From contig NZ_BIME01000019.1 in the NCBI RefSeq assembly GCF_004000925.1, forward strand, positions 1-61,719: a stretch of DNA of 61,719 nucleotides, given 5' to 3'. The stretch's first letter is position 1; every line of letters begins with the position of its first letter. Shown here one piece after another: positions 43,112 to 52,037 of this stretch. The notes beneath the pieces are model-generated. The model ran no database searches. It had not been told where the DNA came from and saw only the letters and a program-made list of their open reading frames with translations. Made by a program: the position numbers and the translations under genes. The stretch comes from Paenibacillus illinoisensis NBRC 15959. GTDB taxonomy: Bacteria > Bacillota > Bacilli > Paenibacillales > Paenibacillaceae.

Positions 43112-45616
43112 CTATTCTTGGCCGTGGCAGTGTTTATACTTTTTGCCGCTGCCGCATGGACAAGGATCGTTGCGGCCGATTTGGTCGGAGACTTTTACCG
43201 GACGCTTCTCAGCAGGTTCTCCGCTAGTCGAGATTTGGCTCTCTTCCACTACCGCTTGACGTTCCTGATTGCTCTCAATTTGAGCTCTCATCACATAAGT
43301 TGCTACCTCTTCCTGAATCGAAGCAATCATCTGATGGAACATTTCGAAGCCTTCAAATTGGTACTCACGCAGTGGATCTGTACCGCCGTATGCACGAAGG
43401 TGGATACCTTGACGCAGTTGATCCATCGCATCGATGTGGTCCATCCATTTGCTGTCGACTGCACGAAGCACAACGACTTTCTCAAACTCACGAACCATCT
43501 CTTCACCGATACGCTCTTCACGTGCATTGTACTTCTTCTGCACTTTATCAAACAGGTACTCGATGATCTCTTCGGCTTCCTTGCCCCACAGATCGTCTTT
43601 GGTGATCGCACCATCGTCCAGCAATTTGCTGTTCATGTAGTCAGCCACTTCCTGCAGTTCCCAGTTCTCTGGAATATCGTCACTGCAGTGTGCTTCAACG
43701 ATGCGTTCAATGGAAGGTTTGATCATATCCATAACGATCTGTTTGATATTTTCGGATTCAAGCACTTCGCGGCGCTGTTTATAAATAATTTCACGCTGTT
43801 GGTTCATGACATCATCATATTGAAGAACGACTTTACGTACGTCAAAGTTGTTTCCTTCAACACGCTTCTGTGCGGACTCAACTGCACGGGTGATCATCCG
43901 GCTCTCAATCGGTTGGTCCTCTTCAAAGCCAAGACGCTCCATCATGTTAAGGACATTGTCTGCACCGAAACGTCTCATCAGCTCATCACCAAGTGACAGA
44001 TAGAACTGTGTAGAACCCGGGTCACCCTGACGTCCTGCACGTCCACGCAGCTGGTTATCGATCCGGCGTGATTCGTGACGCTCTGTACCGATGATATGAA
44101 GACCGCCCACTTCGGCTACGCCCTCACCCAAGATAATATCCGTACCCCGTCCAGCCATGTTGGTTGCGATCGTAACCGCACCTGCTTGACCAGCTCCAGA
44201 GATAATTTCTGCTTCTTCGGCATGGTACTTGGCATTCAGTACCTGATGTTTCACACCACGGCGTTTCAGCATATCGGAGAGACGCTCGGAGTTCTCGATC
44301 GATACTGTACCGACCAAAACCGGCTGGTTTTTGCTGTGGCGTTCTACGATCTCTTCAACTACAGCTTTGAACTTGCCATCGATGCTCTTATATACGACAT
44401 CTGCCATGTCATTCCGTTTGTTCGGACGGTTGGTAGGAATCTGCAATACTTCGAGGCCGTAGATTTTCTTAAACTCTTCTTCCTCGGTTTTCGCGGTACC
44501 CGTCATCCCCGCAAGCTTGCGGTACATCCGGAAGTAGTTCTGGAATGTAATTGTAGCGAGCGTCATGCTCTCGTTCTGTACCTCGATGCCTTCCTTCGCT
44601 TCAATCGCCTGGTGCAACCCGTCACTATAACGACGACCAGCCATCAGACGGCCTGTGAACTCATCGACGATCATGACTTCTTCTTCGCTGACTACGTAGT
44701 CGACGTCACGACGCATGATTACATTCGCCTTCAGTGCCTGTACGATGTGATGGTTAAGCGTAACATTGGCGTGATCATACAAGTTCTCAATGCCAAATGC
44801 CTTTTCCGCCTTAGCCACACCGCCTTCAGTCAAGGCTACGGATTTCACTTTGATATCAACTGTAAAGTCTTCTTCCGGCGTCAGACGTTTCACGAAACGG
44901 TCTGCTGCATAATACATATCCGTAGACTTCTGTGCTTGTCCAGAAATGATCAGAGGCGTACGCGCCTCATCGACCAAGATGGAATCCACCTCGTCAATGA
45001 TACAGAAGAACAGCGGACGTTGTACCATTTGCTCTTTGTAGAGCACCATGTTGTCACGCAGATAGTCAAACCCGAATTCATTGTTCGTTCCGTACGTAAT
45101 ATCACAAGCATATGCATGCTGTTTCAGCGCATGGTCCATGCCGCTCAGGTTAACCCCTACCGTCATGCCCAGGAATTCGTAGATCTGTCCCATTTCCTGA
45201 CTGTCACGCTGTGCCAAATAGTCATTGACGGTAACGACGTGTACCCCTTTGGACATCAATGCATTCAGGTAAACCGGGAGAGTTCCCACGAGGGTTTTAC
45301 CTTCACCCGTTTTCATCTCGGAGATGCGACCCTCATGCAAAGCAATACCACCAAGCATCTGTACGTCATAATGACGTTTGCCCAGAACACGGCGGGATGC
45401 TTCACGTACCGTTGCAAATGCTTCCGGTAGAAGCTCGTCCGTTGTTTCCCCTTTTTCGATACGGGCACGGAATTCCTCGGTTTTGGATTTCAGTTGCTCA
45501 TCAGACAATGCCTGAAATTGTGGTTCCAGTTTATTGATCACATCGACCGTCTTCATCAGACGTTTAACATCACGTTCGTTCATGTCGCCGAAGATCTTTT
45601 TGACAAGTCCTAGCAT
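43112..45616 (-). CDS. secA: Protein translocase ATPase SecA
   Basis: Motor of the Sec secretion pathway; pushes preproteins through SecYEG. It has 834 residues from the ATG with AAAGGGG 6 bases upstream (a longer frame to 45712 adds Cys/Trp-rich nonsense). Walker A is MKTGEGKT (101-108), DEAD-type box IIDEVDSILVDEARTPL, then TNMAGRGTDI and RIDNQLRGRAGRQGD. The C-terminal zinc motif is CPCGSGKKYKHCHG. It lies between hpf and prfB as in B. subtilis. Very long ORFs on the opposite strand are shadows. Confidence 0.98.
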   Translation of the reverse strand: MLGLVKKIFGDMNERDVKRLMKTVDVINKLEPQFQALSDEQLKSKTEEFRARIEKGETTDELLPEAFATVREASRRVLGKRHYDVQMLGGIALHEGRISEMKTGEGKTLVGTLPVYLNALMSKGVHVVTVNDYLAQRDSQEMGQIYEFLGMTVGVNLSGMDHALKQHAYACDITYGTNNEFGFDYLRDNMVLYKEQMVQRPLFFCIIDEVDSILVDEARTPLIISGQAQKSTDMYYAADRFVKRLTPEEDFTVDIKVKSVALTEGGVAKAEKAFGIENLYDHANVTLNHHIVQALKANVIMRRDVDYVVSEEEVMIVDEFTGRLMAGRRYSDGLHQAIEAKEGIEVQNESMTLATITFQNYFRMYRKLAGMTGTAKTEEEEFKKIYGLEVLQIPTNRPNKRNDMADVVYKSIDGKFKAVVEEIVERHSKNQPVLVGTVSIENSERLSDMLKRRGVKHQVLNAKYHAEEAEIISGAGQAGAVTIATNMAGRGTDIILGEGVAEVGGLHIIGTERHESRRIDNQLRGRAGRQGDPGSTQFYLSLGDELMRRFGADNVLNMMERLGFEEDQPIESRMITRAVESAQKRVEGNNFDVRKVVLQYDDVMNQQREIIYKQRREVLESENIKQIVMDMIKPSIERIVEAHCSDDIPENWELQEVADYMNSKLLDDGAITKDDLWGKEAEEIIEYLFDKVQKKYNAREERIGEEMVREFEKVVVLRAVDSKWMDHIDAMDQLRQGIHLRAYGGTDPLREYQFEGFEMFHQMIASIQEEVATYVMRAQIESNQERQAVVEESQISTSGEPAEKRPVKVSDQIGRNDPCPCGSGKKYKHCHGQE

Positions 45617-45714
45617 GGTATACCCCTTTCGTGCAAAACAGAATAGACCCCCTGCTGCCGCCATGCGACACCATCGGATGGATATGTGCATCCACTTGCC
45701 CGGGGGTGACAAAC

Positions 45715-45743
45715 GATATAAAACATTAATATGGATGAATCAA
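45715..45743 (-). promoter_or_regulatory. Candidate secA promoter
   Basis: On the minus strand TTGATT and TATATC are 17 bases apart, about 100 bases before the secA ATG. The match is moderate. Confidence 0.35.
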
Positions 45744-46279
45744 CTCCAGGCTTGACCAGGGTTACTCATGAAGCTGATTCGATATTCACGGACTCGCTCC
45801 TTGCATAATAAGGGCAATTCCAAACCTTACGAATCATGTTCATGGTGCTGTGCCTGTCATTGATTATGATTAGCGATCATTCGTTGACAATTCCTCATCA
45901 GGACAATGATTCTCTTGCATAAATTGTAACAGTTTGTAAGGGTCGCCGCAACACGCCGAGGCATACTTCTTGGAACTTCTGGAGCCTCTTCGTACACGTT
46001 TAAGTGCAAAAAATCATAGCCGTTAGCGGAAGCCTTTCTTTTCGCTGCTATATTTTCAGATCATATGGTTAGTTCAAGAAAATGTTCGTGGTAAAATTGG
46101 AACCTTTTCTCAGTTTACTGAGTCTATCATAAAACTCCATTATTTACACATTAAGAGTGTAAAAGTTCAACTTTTTAGTGGGCAGCACTCCTGCTTCCTA
46201 CTCTCTATTAGACGCAGCTGCATGGGAAATAGTTTCATAAACTTAATTGCACAATTTTCCCGGCTGCGTCCATGCAGAA
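45744..46279. other. Long spacer between secA and hpf
   Basis: The 810-base gap between the secA start and the hpf stop is unusually long for this region. It contains the secA promoter candidate, a possible broken small ORF (45870-46017), a short palindrome AAAAGTT-C-AACTTTT at 46161-46175, and a long hairpin at 46211-46270 whose arms GACGCAGC / GCTGCGTC are reinforced by GGGAAA / TTTCCC inside. No intact gene was recognised. Confidence 0.5.
45870..46017 (-). pseudogene. Possible small ORF broken at a T6 run
   Basis: On the minus strand ATG ATT TTT TGC ACT TAA stops after five codons. With one T fewer in the six-T run the frame reads on through KRVRRGSRSSKKYAS, then ACCGDPYKLLQFMQ and a charged tail to a TAA, 48 residues in all. 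The sequence is protein-like but resembles no family I know. It could be a slippage-dependent gene, a decayed gene, a sequencing error or chance. Confidence 0.2.
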
Positions 46280-46312
46280 AAGAGCCCCATCCCGTATGGG
46301 ACAGAGGCTCTT
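46280..46312 (-). terminator. Terminator after hpf
   Basis: Arms AAGAGCC(C) and GGCTCTT with inner TCCC/GGGA; TTTT follows on the minus strand. Confidence 0.75.
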
Positions 46313-46426
46313 GTTAGTTTGTTCATTTAATCATACAGGATACTAAGATGTCCTCCTGTAGTCCAATTTTCGTAAGTACTCATTTTAACCTTTAATGGGT
46401 CATTCAGCGTCATCGTACATAGGTGA

Positions 46427-46990
46427 TTAACCTTGCTCGATTAAACCATATTTCCCATCGTTCCGTTTGTACACGACGCTGACCTCTTCATTCTCAATGT
46501 TGGAGAATACGAAGAAATTGTGGCCGACCATGTTCATTTGGAGGATTGCCTCTTCCACGTCCATCGGTTTCAACATAAACCGCTTGGTCCGTACCACTTC
46601 CAGATCATCGTCCTCTGTATCCATATCCAGTTCAGCAGTAGCTACTGTACCTGTCGGATCTTCAACGAAGAGGGTTTTCAAGCTGCCTTCCTGGCGGAAC
46701 TTCCGGTTAACTTTCGTTTTGTGTTTACGGATCTGACGTTCCAACTTGTCCACCACAGCATCAATGGAAGCGTACATATCGTCGCTCTCATCTTCAGCGC
46801 GGAGCACAATGCCTTTCAAAGGGATCGTCACCTCAACCGTATGCAAGCCTCTCGTCGTGCTCAATGTAACAGCACCGTCAGAGTTAAGGGGTGCATCGAA
46901 ATACTTCTCGAGTCTACTCAACTTTTTGTCGACATAATCTTTCAAAGCATCGGTAACCTCGATTTGTTGACCTCGAATACTTAAATTCAT
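46427..46990 (-). CDS. hpf: Long-form ribosome hibernation promoting factor
   Basis: HPF binds the decoding centre of the 30S subunit and, through its C-terminal domain, pairs two ribosomes into inactive 100S dimers in stationary phase. It has 187 residues from the ATG with AGGAGG 8 bases upstream. The N-terminal domain (1-100) starts MNLSIRGQQIEVTDALKDYV; the C-terminal dimerisation domain (about 130-187) has EEAILQMNMVGHNFFVF and VVYKRNDGKYGLIEQ. It is YvyD in B. subtilis, in the same position upstream of secA. Confidence 0.96.
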   Translation of the reverse strand: MNLSIRGQQIEVTDALKDYVDKKLSRLEKYFDAPLNSDGAVTLSTTRGLHTVEVTIPLKGIVLRAEDESDDMYASIDAVVDKLERQIRKHKTKVNRKFRQEGSLKTLFVEDPTGTVATAELDMDTEDDDLEVVRTKRFMLKPMDVEEAILQMNMVGHNFFVFSNIENEEVSVVYKRNDGKYGLIEQG

Positions 46991-47020
46991 AGGGCACTCC
47001 TCCTTTTCCTTTGCCACTTC

Positions 47021-47050
47021 ATTATAACACGAATGTAAGCGCCATGTAAA
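47021..47050 (-). promoter_or_regulatory. Sigma-A-type promoter of hpf
   Basis: On the minus strand TTTACA (47050-47045) and TATAAT (47026-47021) are 18 bases apart, giving a leader of only about 25 bases. No sigma-B or sigma-H promoter was evident, although those control hpf in B. subtilis. The remaining bases to 47262 show nothing coding. Confidence 0.65.
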
Positions 47051-47262
47051 AACTCCCGGTGACCGAATCATGACATCTGTTCAAGTCACATCTGCCCACC
47101 TACGTGTAACGCCATATTTCGCGATATTTCATCATATTTAGGCGAAATCTCGTATTTACAAGATTTTAATATTAGGCGCTTGATGATGTAATTAACCGTT
47201 TTCCTCATTCCTCAATCTATTATGTAATATCTTAAAATGAATCTATTAGAAAAACAAAAAAA

Positions 47263-47282
47263 GACCCCGGAAAACCGGAGTC
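47263..47282 (-). terminator. Terminator after the cold-shock gene
   Basis: GACTCCGG and CCGGGGTC arms with a TTTT loop, then seven T on the minus strand. Confidence 0.9.
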
Positions 47283-47347
47283 TATTGCTAGCGATAATTC
47301 AATTGGTAACCATCTAACCATATATGTAGGTCGGATTGTCCGGATGA

Positions 47348-47545
47348 TTATAATTTGATTACGTTAGCGGCTTGAGGTCCACGTGCGCCTTCGACGATGT
47401 CGAATTCTACGGATTGACCTTCTTCCAAAGTTTTGAAGCCTTCGGATTGAATTGCGGAGAAGTGTACGAATACGTCGCCGCCATCTTCAGTCTCGATGAA
47501 ACCGTAACCTTTTTCTGCGTTGAACCATTTTACTTTACCTTGCAT
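47348..47545 (-). CDS. Cold-shock domain protein
   Basis: Single cold-shock domain of 65 residues; an RNA chaperone that melts secondary structure in mRNA. RNP1 is KGYGFI and RNP2 is VFVHFSAI, with the aromatic patch W8, F9, F17 and F27-type residues in place. It is monocistronic, with its own sigma-A promoter and a strong terminator. Its leader is about 60 bases, too short for the long thermosensing 5' UTR of E. coli cspA. Which paralogue (CspB, C or D) cannot be told. Confidence 0.95.
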   Translation of the reverse strand: MQGKVKWFNAEKGYGFIETEDGGDVFVHFSAIQSEGFKTLEEGQSVEFDIVEGARGPQAANVIKL

Positions 47546-47611
47546 GCACTAACATTCCCTTCGTCATCAAATGAAGTGAAGCTCTGGCCAAGACCTTAGC
47601 CCACAATTCAG

Positions 47612-47641
47612 ACTATACCATCCAGACTTATCCATTGTCAA
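47612..47641 (-). promoter_or_regulatory. Sigma-A promoter of the cold-shock gene
   Basis: On the minus strand a perfect TTGACA (47641-47636) and TATAGT (47617-47612) are 18 bases apart. Confidence 0.75.
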
Positions 47642-47787
47642 TTGGTAAAGAAAATGTTTTATTGGTATTATTTTGTAGATAATTGTTGAATAATCTCTTA
47701 ATCTTTGCAGCTTTTATTATATTGTGCTCACTCAAAACCATAAATTATCCACCTTTTCAGACATTCACTTATAGAAAGAGGGGTTAA

Positions 47788-49032
47788 TCAATTCTTGATC
47801 AGTAAACTTAAATGGCCCATAGAGGAATATTGCTTCTCTGTAAGGAACTCAATAATATTTTTCACATATACATTTGTGTGTTCAGATGTCTTAGTAAACG
47901 ACTGAATTAACTTTAAAACTATATCTGTGGTCAAACCTTTATGTTTTATCGACATGCCGATAAGAAGAAGCTTTAGCAGTACATAATGACTTACCAATAT
48001 AATATAGACCTTAAAGATGTCTCTACTTTCACTTTTAGGGAACAAATGTGAATAAATAAAGTTAACAGCGTAATTTTCAAAAATATACTCATGTTCATCC
48101 ATGAAGGGTTTATAATAGGATGAATAACCATCTTGATAAAAATCAATCAGATCTTTTTTCTCAGTTGCAGCCTTGTGCTCTTCTAATCCGTCCAAATAAT
48201 CTTGCACACAAGACGCAAATCTTGCATTAGAGCCTATGTTCCCAAGATTTTTAGAAATAATATTGTTTAGCGTAATAAATTGAAATTCATGATCTTGTGG
48301 AAAAGTCCCATAGTCTTGTAACTCTGCATTATTATTGATCATCTCTTTGAAATTTTCAATCAAACCTTTAATATCACTTTCACTTTCTAGCTTTTGATTG
48401 ATCAACCGTTGCAGTTGTTCACAGAACAAACCCATTATGATTAGCCTATGTGGGAAACTGTAATTCCGATTTTGAATGATTTCAATAGCAAAAATTCGGA
48501 TATCCCAGAAAAAATTCATGAATGTGGGATTTGGCTGATCAGTAATAACCTTACCCTTTGATTGAGCATTTTTTTGCAGCATGGCCTCAGTATGTGTAAA
48601 CTCCATTTTTTCAGGATTTAACAATGCTAATCTGGCCGCTTCCGGACATGACATCACCGCCGAGATTTCCTGTTCATTATTTACCCAAAATATATTTCGG
48701 GGATACGTGGCACAAATAGGAGCCAAATATCTCTCTCCAAGTGTTGCTTGTATGGTACATAGCTTTTGTTCGTCTAACATGGAACAACATCCGGTGGTAC
48801 CATCCATTTTCATTCTTGCAAACTGTTCATTGGTTCTTGAAGGGGTATCAACCTTTTCAATACCTGTTCTAAAGCTTTCTCTTAACGCTTTCTGGGGAAC
48901 ATTAGTAAGATTAGTGTAGGTTGTTTTATCAATTTGCACCTTCCATCCTATACAGCAACTATCCTCACATTCAGTTCCAATACATTTAAAATCTAACATA
49001 TATTTCGGTACAAGCGCTGATGAATTATTCAT
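47788..49032 (-). CDS. fliB: FliB-family flagellin lysine-N-methylase
   Basis: FliB transfers methyl groups to lysines of flagellin. It has 414 residues from the ATG (GAGGAG 10 bases upstream). The N-terminal Cys cluster of the family is present: CIGTECEDSCCIGWKVQID, then GCCSMLDEQKLCTIQATLGE and PICATYPRN. The remainder is helical and poorly conserved. It is clearly AT-richer than secA or hpf and sits between the fliT-like gene and the cold-shock gene, a position not occupied in B. subtilis; likely gained by transfer. A perfect sigma-D -10 lies upstream, tying it to the late flagellar genes. Confidence 0.88.
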   Translation of the reverse strand: MNNSSALVPKYMLDFKCIGTECEDSCCIGWKVQIDKTTYTNLTNVPQKALRESFRTGIEKVDTPSRTNEQFARMKMDGTTGCCSMLDEQKLCTIQATLGERYLAPICATYPRNIFWVNNEQEISAVMSCPEAARLALLNPEKMEFTHTEAMLQKNAQSKGKVITDQPNPTFMNFFWDIRIFAIEIIQNRNYSFPHRLIIMGLFCEQLQRLINQKLESESDIKGLIENFKEMINNNAELQDYGTFPQDHEFQFITLNNIISKNLGNIGSNARFASCVQDYLDGLEEHKAATEKKDLIDFYQDGYSSYYKPFMDEHEYIFENYAVNFIYSHLFPKSESRDIFKVYIILVSHYVLLKLLLIGMSIKHKGLTTDIVLKLIQSFTKTSEHTNVYVKNIIEFLTEKQYSSMGHLSLLIKN

Positions 49033-49173
49033 AATTATCCCACTCCTCAATCACGATTTTGTTTGCTAATTATTTTATATTAATAAAATAAATTGAGATT
49101 TAATGTTTTTAAGACTTCTCTTCTATAAAAATGATTAACTTATCAAAGCATCTAAAGATTTATTCATAGTTTA

Positions 49174-49201
49174 ATATCGGCATCCACGACTCAGATAATT
49201 A
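49174..49201 (-). promoter_or_regulatory. Sigma-D promoter of fliB
   Basis: On the minus strand a perfect GCCGATAT (49181-49174) is preceded by TAAT (consensus TAAA) at 16 bases. Leader of about 130 bases. Confidence 0.6.
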
Positions 49202-49228
49202 ACTCAGTTAAAGAGTAAAAAACAAAAA

Positions 49229-49255
49229 AACCGAATTTTCAAAGAAAATTCGGTT
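49229..49255 (-). terminator. Terminator after the fliT-like gene
   Basis: Perfect 12-bp arms AACCGAATTTTC / GAAAATTCGGTT with a 3-base loop, and a T-rich run on the minus strand. Confidence 0.9.
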
Positions 49256-49262
49256 AACTTTA

Positions 49263-49598
49263 TCACTTTCTATCATCGATGAATAAGCTGTCTGGAATGT
49301 AAGTTGTCTGATATGCAACCTGCTGAGCTTTGATTGCACCCTGCTTCTCCAGGAAATCAGAAGCTTCATTTTTAAAGAATTCCATCCGAGATTTTATTAG
49401 AGAATCGTAGCTAAGAATAGACACAATCTGTTCTTTTTCTTCTTCAGTAGGCTTCTCTTGGAGGAACAGAAGTTGCTGAACAAGTAACTCCCTCTCCCCC
49501 GTAAAGCTCTCCAACTCTTCATACGTCACTTCACTTAACCTATCTACCATTTGAACAGTTAATAAGGCTAATTTAATTAGGACTTCCTGAAAATTCAT
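49263..49598 (-). CDS. FliT-like flagellar chaperone
   Basis: This small helical protein, 111 residues from the ATG (GGAGGGC 5-7 bases upstream, inside the fliS stop region), is likely a FliT-type export chaperone for the cap protein FliD, by position directly after fliS and by its all-helical make-up. Sequence similarity to known FliT is low, as is normal for these chaperones. It ends the flaG-fliD-fliS-fliT unit before a strong terminator. Confidence 0.7.
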   Translation of the reverse strand: MNFQEVLIKLALLTVQMVDRLSEVTYEELESFTGERELLVQQLLFLQEKPTEEEKEQIVSILSYDSLIKSRMEFFKNEASDFLEKQGAIKAQQVAYQTTYIPDSLFIDDRK

Positions 49599-49600
49599 GT

Positions 49601-49984
49601 TTAGCCCTCCGCTATCATCCCAGGTGATCTGGCCACCTCTACCCATGCTTCTCTCAGTTCAGAAAGGTGCTCCAATACTTCCATAGCTATATCCTTATTC
49701 TTTTTAATATTAGCTTCTACGAGCCGATTCAACATATACTCATATATGGACAACAAGTCAGTAGAAATGGCGTAATTAAAGTTTAAAGATGCAATTAATT
49801 CATTAATAATGGCTTGAGCCTTACAGAAGTTATTGTTAGCCTTCTCTATATTCTGCTCATCCACACCATCAATCCCTATATTGACAAAACGAATGGCTCC
49901 ATCATATAACATAATCAGTAATTTAGGTTTAGAGGCAGTCTGCGCTTGCGTCTGTTGATACTTTTGATACGGTGAAGTAATCAA
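49601..49984 (-). CDS. fliS: Flagellin export chaperone FliS
   Basis: FliS binds the C-terminus of flagellin and keeps it unfolded for export. It has 127 residues with a TTG start and AAGGAGG 9 bases before. The N-terminal YQKYQQTQAQTASKPKLLIMLYDGAIRF is the family signature. The end reads VARSPGMIAEG. It follows fliD by 20 bases. In B. subtilis FliS also helps release FliW from flagellin, linking it to the csrA/fliW loop just upstream. Confidence 0.94.
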   Translation of the reverse strand: MITSPYQKYQQTQAQTASKPKLLIMLYDGAIRFVNIGIDGVDEQNIEKANNNFCKAQAIINELIASLNFNYAISTDLLSIYEYMLNRLVEANIKKNKDIAMEVLEHLSELREAWVEVARSPGMIAEG

Positions 49985-50004
49985 TTATATTGCCCTCCTT
50001 ATAA

Positions 50005-51474
50005 TCAAGACAAGAAGCTGGTAAGTGATCCAGAGATACTATTATACTTGTTAATTGCCACTTCCATGGCGGTGAACTGCTTATAGTACTGTGATTCCTT
50101 CCTTGTCATGAGACTGTTCATAGTCGTAATTCGATTGTCAATATTTCTAAGTTCTACTCCCATTAAGCTGGTAGCCAGAAATGATGCATTCAAGTCACTA
50201 TTTGTTTTCGAAGTTCCCGCTTTTTGGGCCATGCTTTCTAGCGAAGTTGAGGAAATCTTCCGCAACCTTGTATAAATGCCGTCCGTGGCATCATATCTTT
50301 GGCTTGTTCCGGATGAGCCAATTTTGCCCGAACTAAATGCATTAGCAACAACATCCGGGTCTGAAGCAATAGCCTGTTTTAATTTATCTTCATCCAAATA
50401 CAGCTTCCCTTTTTCAGACCATGTTCCTGTAGTAATACCAAGATCGGCAAGATTTATTTTTTTTCCATTACCAAGATCAATATCCTCGATAATTGCTGAT
50501 CTCATGTCTGAAATTGCTTGTCTTAATATACTATCGTTTTTCAACATCCCGCTCTTGGCTTTATCTTCCCAGAGCTTGATCTCATCTTCTTTCATATCCT
50601 CTTTTTGTTCCGAAGTTAGCGGTGTATATTTCAAATACCTTTCTTCATCACTCTTGCTATTGAGTGCTGCCAATATTTCATTATATGCAGTCACAAATTG
50701 TTTAACGTTATCTACAATTTTATCAGTATCCTGTACCACTTCAATTTTGGAAGATTGCCCAGTAGAATGGACTCCTGTCAAGTTAATTTCTACACCATTC
50801 AATGTAAAACGGTTAGATGTTTGCTGCATGGAAATTCCATTAACTGTTAATTTAGCATTCTGTCCACCTGTTGGTGGTGCCAAATTGAATTGATCAATAA
50901 TATCACCACTAAAACTGAGTTGTGCATCAGCTCCTGTGGCTTTGTTTGTTAATGAAAGCTTACCCAATGTTGGGTCATATACAGCTGTCACTCCAGCATC
51001 CTTATTGTTGTTGATTTTAGCGACCATGGAATCAATTGTATCTGCAGCATCAATGTTTATATCAACATCGTTTATCGTAATCTTCGTTTCGGTTGAAATG
51101 TCGGAAATGAGAGTAGATCCTGATTTATTACCAATACCAGTAGTACTTACAGTACTCGCCGCCTTAGCTAGTTGTTGTACACTAATATCAAGCGAACCCG
51201 TACTCGCGGATCCTGTAGCTGAAGCAGATAATACACCAGCTGTTCCACTAACTTCAGCCTTTTTTGTTTGTGTAGAACTGCTAAGACTCAAATTCATTAA
51301 GTTTGTATTCGAGAATGTAATTAGCTTTGAACTAATTTCTCTATAACCGTCACGTTTCCATTCAACCAATTGCTTTTGTTGATTAAGCTTGTCTAATGGT
51401 AACCTTTGGGCTTTCATTAGTTTAGCTACCATTGAATCAATATCCATACCTGAAGCAAGACCTGTGAGTCTCAT
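50005..51474 (-). CDS. fliD: Flagellar filament cap protein FliD
   Basis: FliD (HAP2) sits at the filament tip and helps flagellin fold into the growing filament. It has 489 residues. The N-terminal RLTGLASGMDIDSMVAKLMKAQRLPLDKL and the C-terminal RITTMNSLMTRKESQYYKQFTAME (coiled coil) are typical D0 parts; the centre is variable Ser/Thr-rich sequence. AAGGAGG lies 10 bases before the ATG; flaG ends 15 bases upstream. Confidence 0.95.
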   Translation of the reverse strand: MRLTGLASGMDIDSMVAKLMKAQRLPLDKLNQQKQLVEWKRDGYREISSKLITFSNTNLMNLSLSSSTQTKKAEVSGTAGVLSASATGSASTGSLDISVQQLAKAASTVSTTGIGNKSGSTLISDISTETKITINDVDINIDAADTIDSMVAKINNNKDAGVTAVYDPTLGKLSLTNKATGADAQLSFSGDIIDQFNLAPPTGGQNAKLTVNGISMQQTSNRFTLNGVEINLTGVHSTGQSSKIEVVQDTDKIVDNVKQFVTAYNEILAALNSKSDEERYLKYTPLTSEQKEDMKEDEIKLWEDKAKSGMLKNDSILRQAISDMRSAIIEDIDLGNGKKINLADLGITTGTWSEKGKLYLDEDKLKQAIASDPDVVANAFSSGKIGSSGTSQRYDATDGIYTRLRKISSTSLESMAQKAGTSKTNSDLNASFLATSLMGVELRNIDNRITTMNSLMTRKESQYYKQFTAMEVAINKYNSISGSLTSFLS

Positions 51475-51489
51475 AGTTTGATATCCTCC

Positions 51490-51855
51490 TTAAATTTTTT
51501 CATCAATAATCAATCCCGTAATTTCCATCATTCGTGCTGCTAGATCCAAAATTTTTTCCGGAGGAACTTCACGAATCAAATCCCCACTTTCCTTATCTAA
51601 CACTTTGATCATAATTGTATGAGTTTGTTCATGCATAGAAATCTCAAATGCCTTCTGAGGCCCTTGAATTGCACGAATCGCTTTCTGAAGATCAGCAATT
51701 ATTTTTTCTTGGTCCATAGGAGCATTGCCTGTTGTAGGGGTTCTAATCTTCTGGTTTTCCTTTAAATCAGAAGAAGATCCAGTTGATAAAGCGGACGAGT
51801 GGCCAGTTGAGAGTATAGAATTTAATGAAGATTGTGTTGATAATTTCGTATCCAT
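51490..51855 (-). CDS. flaG: FlaG-family flagellar protein
   Basis: This 121-residue protein (YvyC in B. subtilis) has a disordered Ser/Thr-rich first half and a conserved C-terminal FlaG domain (about 55-121) with MHEQTHTIMIKVLDKESGDLIREVPPEKILDLAARMMEI. FlaG affects filament length in other species. First gene of flaG-fliD-fliS-fliT, with its own sigma-D promoter. Confidence 0.92.
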   Translation of the reverse strand: MDTKLSTQSSLNSILSTGHSSALSTGSSSDLKENQKIRTPTTGNAPMDQEKIIADLQKAIRAIQGPQKAFEISMHEQTHTIMIKVLDKESGDLIREVPPEKILDLAARMMEITGLIIDEKI

Positions 51856-51921
51856 ATTTCATCCTCCTATTATCATCCAAATTGATTTAAAAATGCCGGT
51901 ATGTAGTTTCAATTACTATAT

Positions 51922-51948
51922 ATATCGGTTAAATCTTGACTTAATTTA
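51922..51948 (-). promoter_or_regulatory. Sigma-D promoter of flaG-fliDST
   Basis: On the minus strand TAAA (51948-51945) and ACCGATAT (51929-51922, one base from GCCGATAT) are 15 bases apart, the ideal spacing. Confidence 0.8.
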
Positions 51949-51996
51949 GGCTAATATAGAGAAATCCCAAAATTCATCCTCAAAACGCAACAAAAA

Positions 51997-52021
51997 AGAG
52001 GCCTTGAAAATCAAGACCTCT
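51997..52021 (-). terminator. Terminator of hag
   Basis: AGAGGTCTTGA and TCAAGGCCTCT arms (one G-T pair) with a 3-base loop, then TTTTTT on the minus strand. Confidence 0.9.
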
Positions 52022-52037
52022 GAGTTGATTGTATATC

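Noticed and set aside
44075..45430. 451-codon plus-strand ORF opposite secA
   Set aside because: Antisense to a certain gene, rich in Cys, His and Phe, no domain; arises from codon pattern of secA.
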